Below, piece after piece: positions 59,442 through 64,000 of a stretch of DNA of 64,000 nucleotides. The stretch covers positions 248,001-312,000 of the forward strand of contig BJKQ01000009.1 in NCBI GenBank assembly GCA_006538405.1. Reading direction: 5' to 3'. Under the pieces are notes generated by a model. It was not told the origin of the DNA. It saw only the letters and a program-made list of their open reading frames with translations, and searched no databases. This DNA comes from Hansfordia pulvinata (lineage: Eukaryota > Ascomycota > Sordariomycetes > Xylariales). How positions within the stretch are numbered: position 1 is the stretch's first letter; each line of letters begins with the position of its first letter. The position numbers and the translations under genes are program-made.

Positions 59442-60829
59442 ATGCCGCCGTCTTTACACGACCCCTCCGCCGCCAGCGCGGCCAAGGGCTTTCCCTCTCT
59501 CGAGCTGCTCGATGCCTCCCGACCTCATGCCTTTTCGCGTCCCGCCAAGGAGATCAACGAGGGGCCAGACGTCTCCAGGTTTCTCACCTCCAAGGCCTAC
59601 CGGGACATCGGTCTCTTCGTCATGCAGCTCAATCGCGCCATGTGCCCCCGCAAGTACGTGGGCGAGGACGGAAAGGACAAATTCCACACTTATCCCCTCG
59701 GCTCGAATTACGAGACCGACCCTCATGCCTCTGTGCGCAAGATTCAACAGTTACTCGCCGACGTTGAGTCCCTCATAGACGATGCGCCCCCTGACACTGG
59801 CCCAAGGCGATTTGGCAATGTCAGCTTCCGCAAGTGGTCCGAACTCCTCCAGGACAAGGCTCCGGCCTTGCTTCGCCAGTACCTTGACGTGCAGGTGCTC
59901 GAACATTCTGCTACCGATTCCGCTAGAAACTGCTCCGTCATGGACGAGATCTTGGCCTATTTCCTTGGAAGCTTCGGTAGCTCCCAGCGTCTGGACTACG
60001 GCACTGGTCACGAGCTGAGCTTCCTCGCCTTCCTCGGCTGCCTGTGGAAGCTCGGCGCCTTCAAGGATGGCCAGGCGAGTGGGGAGATGGAGAGACAAAT
60101 TGTTCTGGGCGCATTCGAGCCCTATCTTCGCGTCATACGCCGACTCATTCTCACTTACACGCTTGAGCCTGCGGGGTCTCACGGGGTATGGGGCTTGGAT
60201 GACCATTCTTTCCTCCCATACATCTTCGGCTCTGCTCAACTGACCAAGGCCATCACCGACGACGACCCCATGCCGCTTGAAGGCTCTCTCTTCCGTGCGC
60301 CTAAGCCTGGGATGGTAGTAAAGCCTGAATACGTGGAGGAGGAGAGGAAAAGGAATATGTATTTCTCCGCCATCGGTTTCATCAACGACGTCAAGAAAGG
60401 CCCCTTCTGGGAGCACAGCCCCATCCTCTTTGACGTATCCGGCATCAGAGATGGCTGGGGCAAGATCAACAAGGCAAGTCTTCAGTAAGAGGTTTCCAGT
60501 GCGAGAGGCTGCCCGCTAACTAGGGATGATAGGGCATGATCAAGATGTTCAATGCTGAGGTACTATCCAAGTTCCCAGTCGTCCAGCACTTTCCCTTCGG
60601 CTCGCTGTTCTCGTGGGATATTGACCCAGATGCATCTGCCCCGAAGGAGTCGGTTCACATGGCCAATCATCCGATAGCAGCGGGCGCCATGCCTCCTGGT
60701 GGCGGTGGTCCCGGAGTGACCGGTGCGCCTTGGGCGCAGGGAACCAGCATGCCACCCCCTGGCAGTATACCAGCCATGCGCGCGCCGTGGGGACCAGACC
60801 ATCCAGTGCCGGGACCCCCTCGACCTTAG
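59442..60829 (+). CDS. rrd1: Serine/threonine-protein phosphatase 2A activator 1 (PTPA family)
   Basis: PTPA proteins are peptidyl-prolyl isomerases that activate PP2A catalytic subunits; Rrd1 acts in the nucleus and cytoplasm and affects G1 progression and stress responses. The PTPA core runs from [20 protein letters not shown] through [55 protein letters not shown] and [20 protein letters not shown] to [18 protein letters not shown] Pro/Gly/Met-rich C-terminal tail (about 65 residues) is typical of fungal Rrd1 rather than Rrd2. Exons are 59442-60473 and 60533-60829, giving 442 residues. The 59-nt intron begins with GCAAGT and ends TAG, with a GCTAAC branch site. A nearby GT donor (60486) would put a TGA directly after the splice, so the GC donor is required. 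Intact. Confidence 0.95.
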
Positions 60830-63108
60830 CTCATAAGGGCTGCGGTGCCGGCAAAGATGTGCTTATCTCCATACATCTGCAGTGGCGTTGAGAGTGTCAA
60901 CTCTCGTACAGGTCCACGCGAGGCCCACTCGAAAAATAGATCCCCAGAAGGCAGTGGGCAGCCCCCAGCTGGGCCTTGGAATTTGGACAAGAGACTAGGC
61001 AGAGTTGTATGGTGTGGTCTTGGCCTTGCCCTAGGCCAGGGCGGATGTTGGAGTCTAATTATAAAGCATGCGGCGCAGCCAGACGGAATCTTTGATCTTA
61101 GACCGTGAGACACTACGTCTATTCAGGTCTTCCCGCCGCGCCTTTCTCGCCGGTGCTGGGCGATGAGCAATCAGCCTTGGCCATTCAATTGACCATGAGT
61201 CTCGTGAATAAGCTGCTTGCATTGCGGGTCGCTACACGATCAACCAACCCGCATAAGCCGTTATGCTCAACATCTCTCCTTAATGCTGTCTCTAACCGGC
61301 ACCTTGCGAGACATAAGGCCAGCATTAATTCTCCAGTAGCTTGAAACCCACGAGTCAACTCAAAACGGTAACAATCATCTAAGTTGAGTCCCAGCAATCG
61401 CCTTGGCCGCATCTCACTCCAGCGCCCCTATCCTTTGAATATCTAGTTACAGGGCCTATCTCACGGATAAAGTCAACACCGCCACGGCCCGCAGGGGCCA
61501 AGATGGCTTCCAATGACCGTAACTGGGGCGGATTCGGTAAACAGCCACCATCATAGCCACCAGACGTGGCATTGCCACCGAGCCAGGCTTGGTAAGCGCT
61601 TGTGAAGGCAGCAATCGCCACGGCGCTGTCAGACTCCAGGATGCAGGGCGCCCATGCCGAGAGTAGAGTCAAGACCGCCTTTCCAAAATTCCGGTCCTAT
61701 CTATTCGGTGATCAAAAAACTTTGACTTGTCAAGCAAAAACCGTGACGAGGGCATTGTATTCGCCCACGCCCTCGCTCCATGAGCGAGAACAGCAGATTA
61801 GCATTTCGCGAAGCAATAACAAAAGACTCTAAAGGCCAATCGCGTAGACACCAAAGTCATTCACTGCCCAGCGAGTACTGGCATTGCTGTCGTCCGCTGC
61901 AGTCTTCTCCGCGCATCGCTTGCGTATAGTAGCATCTCCTTTACACTTGGAAATCGACACATACGTACGCATTACCATGGCCACTTTAGGTAGGCGCCCC
62001 GGTCTCACAAGGCTCATAGTTGGGCCATGAGGCCAGTCGTTACGAAATGTCGACTTCCGACAGTCAAGGGGATGGCTGTCCCTGCGTCCAACTAGCGCCA
62101 GACCTACATGCCGGGACAAGGCCGGCACTTGGGCGGGAGGGCACGAGGGCACCCCGTGGCAAAGGTCCCTTGGGCGGCCACCGCCACGTCGAACACAGCA
62201 TAGAAGGAAAAGGGGACGTCTATCCCCAATGGCGCCGGGTGCCGGTGATTTCCGTCTGCGGGAATTTTCGCCTCCCAAGAACCAAGGCGCGAGTGTGCTT
62301 AGCTGAGAATCTGGACGAGAGAAGCTGCGACAACGCCGCTATCTAGGTGGGCCGCGAGACAATCTTTTGGAAGAAGTGCAGGGGGTGAACGGGAGCAGGG
62401 CGCGGAAGAGTCTGCACCGAACGAGTCTTCCGCCTCGCCTCGGAGTTTATGTCATTTTGTCTCTGCCCCTGTGAGGAGCGGACGGAGTGTAACTCAAGAC
62501 CTAAGAATCTGCCGCCCTCGCCTCATCCCCCCCCCCCCCCCCCCCCCCCGGGCACTACGAATACTGGTGAGCCAGTAATCTGGGTCTTCTCTTTTTTTCC
62601 AAGACACGGCAGCTCAGCGCGTCTTTCGTCGTCTTTCCCAGAGACAAGAGTCACTATGTTATAAGACAGAACCAGAAGCACCTTAGCCGCGGGCTACTGT
62701 CTTTGCCTACTTCTACAAGTCCCAAAAGCGTCCCGGCTGAAAAGAAGAGAGGATTCGCTCAAATTTTCTCTCATTTAGTGATATTTCGCCTCGCATCCAC
62801 GAAGGAGTCGTGAATAGCTTCTTCCACGCAACATTGTCGCCTCCTATCAAGGTATAGAGCACGAGAAGGACGACAGTTGCAAGACCTGAAATTTCAGCAG
62901 TTTCGGCGCGCCATTGTGTCACTTCCCTTCAAGTCAAGGACACCACCAACACCCAGCCCGGGGGCATAGGAGACGCAGCTCACATCCATCGACCGCATCA
63001 AGACGCCACAAGACGCCACAAGCCCACAGCAAGCGATGCTAGCGACAATCGACTGATCATCCCGCCCTTCAGCAGTTGTCCCTGGATCCGAGGCATCCAT
63101 CGAAGGCT
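60830..63108. other. Intergenic region with poly-C tract
   Basis: About 2.3 kb between rrd1 and the transporter. It contains a 23-base C run and no supportable gene. The 100 bases before 63109 are the likely transporter leader. Confidence 0.45.
62527..62549. repeat. 23-base poly-C tract
   Basis: An uninterrupted run of 23 cytosines. Its true length is likely uncertain because sequencing of such runs is error-prone. Confidence 0.9.
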
Positions 63109-64000
63109 ATGACTGTCCTCCACGACGAAGCAGCGGGCCAGAAGCGCCTCGAGGCGGCCTTGGCATCTCGGGGGCTGGAACTGGCGGCTGACGGTGACTG
63201 GAAGCGCGTACGCTGGTCGGCGACATGCCCGCGGCATCCGCGCAACTGGCCTGGGTGGCGCAAGGGCTACGACTCGGGTGTTGTCATTTTCCTCGAGTGT
63301 TTCTGGTATGTTCGCCGCTCATCTCCCGACTTGCGCGCAAACAGACAATCCTGCCTTGCATGGGAAGGAATGGAAAACGGCAAACGAATACACAGGACGA
63401 AGAGACAATCCCGCTGACCTCAATATCTAAACACTTAGTACTGCTATCAGCACTGCCGGCGTGAGTTCACACCACATCTTCCCAAGTCTCCCATCCGTTC
63501 AAGCCTGCAAGACCTAGAACGAGGTTACGGCTTATTGACAGACTCGTGACTGACGTGGGTTCCCGTTAGAGCATCGCGGCGGAGCATATCAGCCACGAGT
63601 ACAGAATCGGGCGACCGCTGGCGATTTTCCTTACCGTGTCACTGTCAGTATTGCATCGACTCGATCTTTTCCCAGATATTTGCAATATTGACACTTCACA
63701 CCCACCCGCTCAGATACCTCATCGGCCAGCTCACGGGTGGTATCATATTTCCAGCCTTTTCCGAGACTTTCGGGCGCAAGAGGCTCTACGTTGTCAGCAC
63801 GGGGCTGTATAGCGCACTGTGCCTGATGGTCGGGGCAGTGCCCTCGCTGTCTGGCGTGGCGGCGGCGCGCTTCCTCTCCGGACTCCTGTCGTCTATCCCG
63901 ACCACCGTCGTGGCTGGCAGCATCGAGGACATGTACAATTCGAAGGACCGTGTCTGGATGATTTTTATCTGGGCTACCGTCGCCAGCGCCGGTGTGTGCT
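63109..64000 (+). CDS. Major facilitator superfamily transporter, DHA1-like (3' part off window)
   Basis: This is a plasma-membrane proton-coupled transporter of the multidrug/polyamine antiporter type; only the first third is present. Exons are 63109-63305, 63439-63460, 63570-63643 and 63714 to the right edge. The second is a 22-nt microexon. Spliced sequence reads GVVIFLECFCTAISTAGSIA, AEHISHEYRIGRPLAIFL, then TVSLYLIGQLTGGIIFPAFS. Helix 1 therefore depends on the microexon. The MFS loop 2-3 motif is FSETFGRKRLYVVS, followed by ARFLSGLLSSIPTTVVAGSI, which carries the TM4 arginine. Donors are GTATGT, GTGAGT and GTCAGT. The hydrophilic N-terminus (HDEAAGQKRLEAALASRG, then PRHPRNWPGWRKGYD) with the PRNWP motif is typical of fungal DHA1 transporters. 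Substrate unknown. Confidence 0.9.

Overview
The window is chromosomal DNA of a filamentous ascomycete (Pezizomycotina), most likely a Sordariomycete. The evidence is short GT-AG introns with CTNAY-type branch points, GC-rich coding sequence, and orthologues of exgD, het-c, acuK/ERT1 and rrd1, plus Zn2Cys6 regulators, a fungal rhodopsin-domain membrane protein and small secreted proteins. There are no operons, ribosomal RNAs, convincing tRNAs, CRISPR arrays or intact mobile elements. I reconstructed 16 protein-coding genes by joining exons by eye; several (at 45.2, 51.4 and 63.1 kb) are too fragmented by introns to appear as long ORFs.

Layout. 0-7.6 kb: a branched-chain 2-oxoacid dehydrogenase E1-beta gene (minus, runs off the left edge), diverging from a GH5 membrane-anchored exo-beta-1,3-glucanase (exgD), then the allorecognition gene het-c (minus). 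7.6-14.5 kb: gene-poor DNA with a (CAG)22 tract and a long C/T-rich leader to the gluconeogenesis regulator acuK/ERT1 (plus). 17.8-19 kb: riboflavin kinase (minus). 21.2 kb: a small secreted protein. 24.2-38.5 kb: an accessory-looking block with P450, Zn2Cys6 regulator, second P450 and a rhodopsin-domain membrane protein, but no secondary-metabolite backbone enzyme. 40.2 kb: secreted protein. 45.2 kb: small secreted protein with a Kex2-type site. 47.2-48.1 kb: histidine phosphatase. 51.4 kb: Ala/Lys/Glu/Pro-rich small protein. 55.1 kb: signal-peptide/TM protein. 56.5-58.7 kb: large nuclear-looking protein of unknown function, diverging from the PP2A activator rrd1 (59.4-60.8 kb). 63.1 kb to right edge: an MFS transporter (partial).

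Three patterns stand out. First, the 8-mer TACTCGTA (or its reverse complement) occurs at least 18 times, always between genes and mostly in three clusters; about two would be expected by chance. Second, five gene models have a break in frame, four of which are consistent with one missing base, so either the assembly drops single bases or some genes are truly broken. Third, many proteins (P450s, regulator, riboflavin kinase, exgD tail) carry simple-sequence inserts encoded by trinucleotide or purine-rich repeats. Unusual gene structures include a GC-AG intron in rrd1, a 22-nt microexon in the transporter and a 13-nt first coding exon with a 511-nt intron in the 51.4-kb gene.
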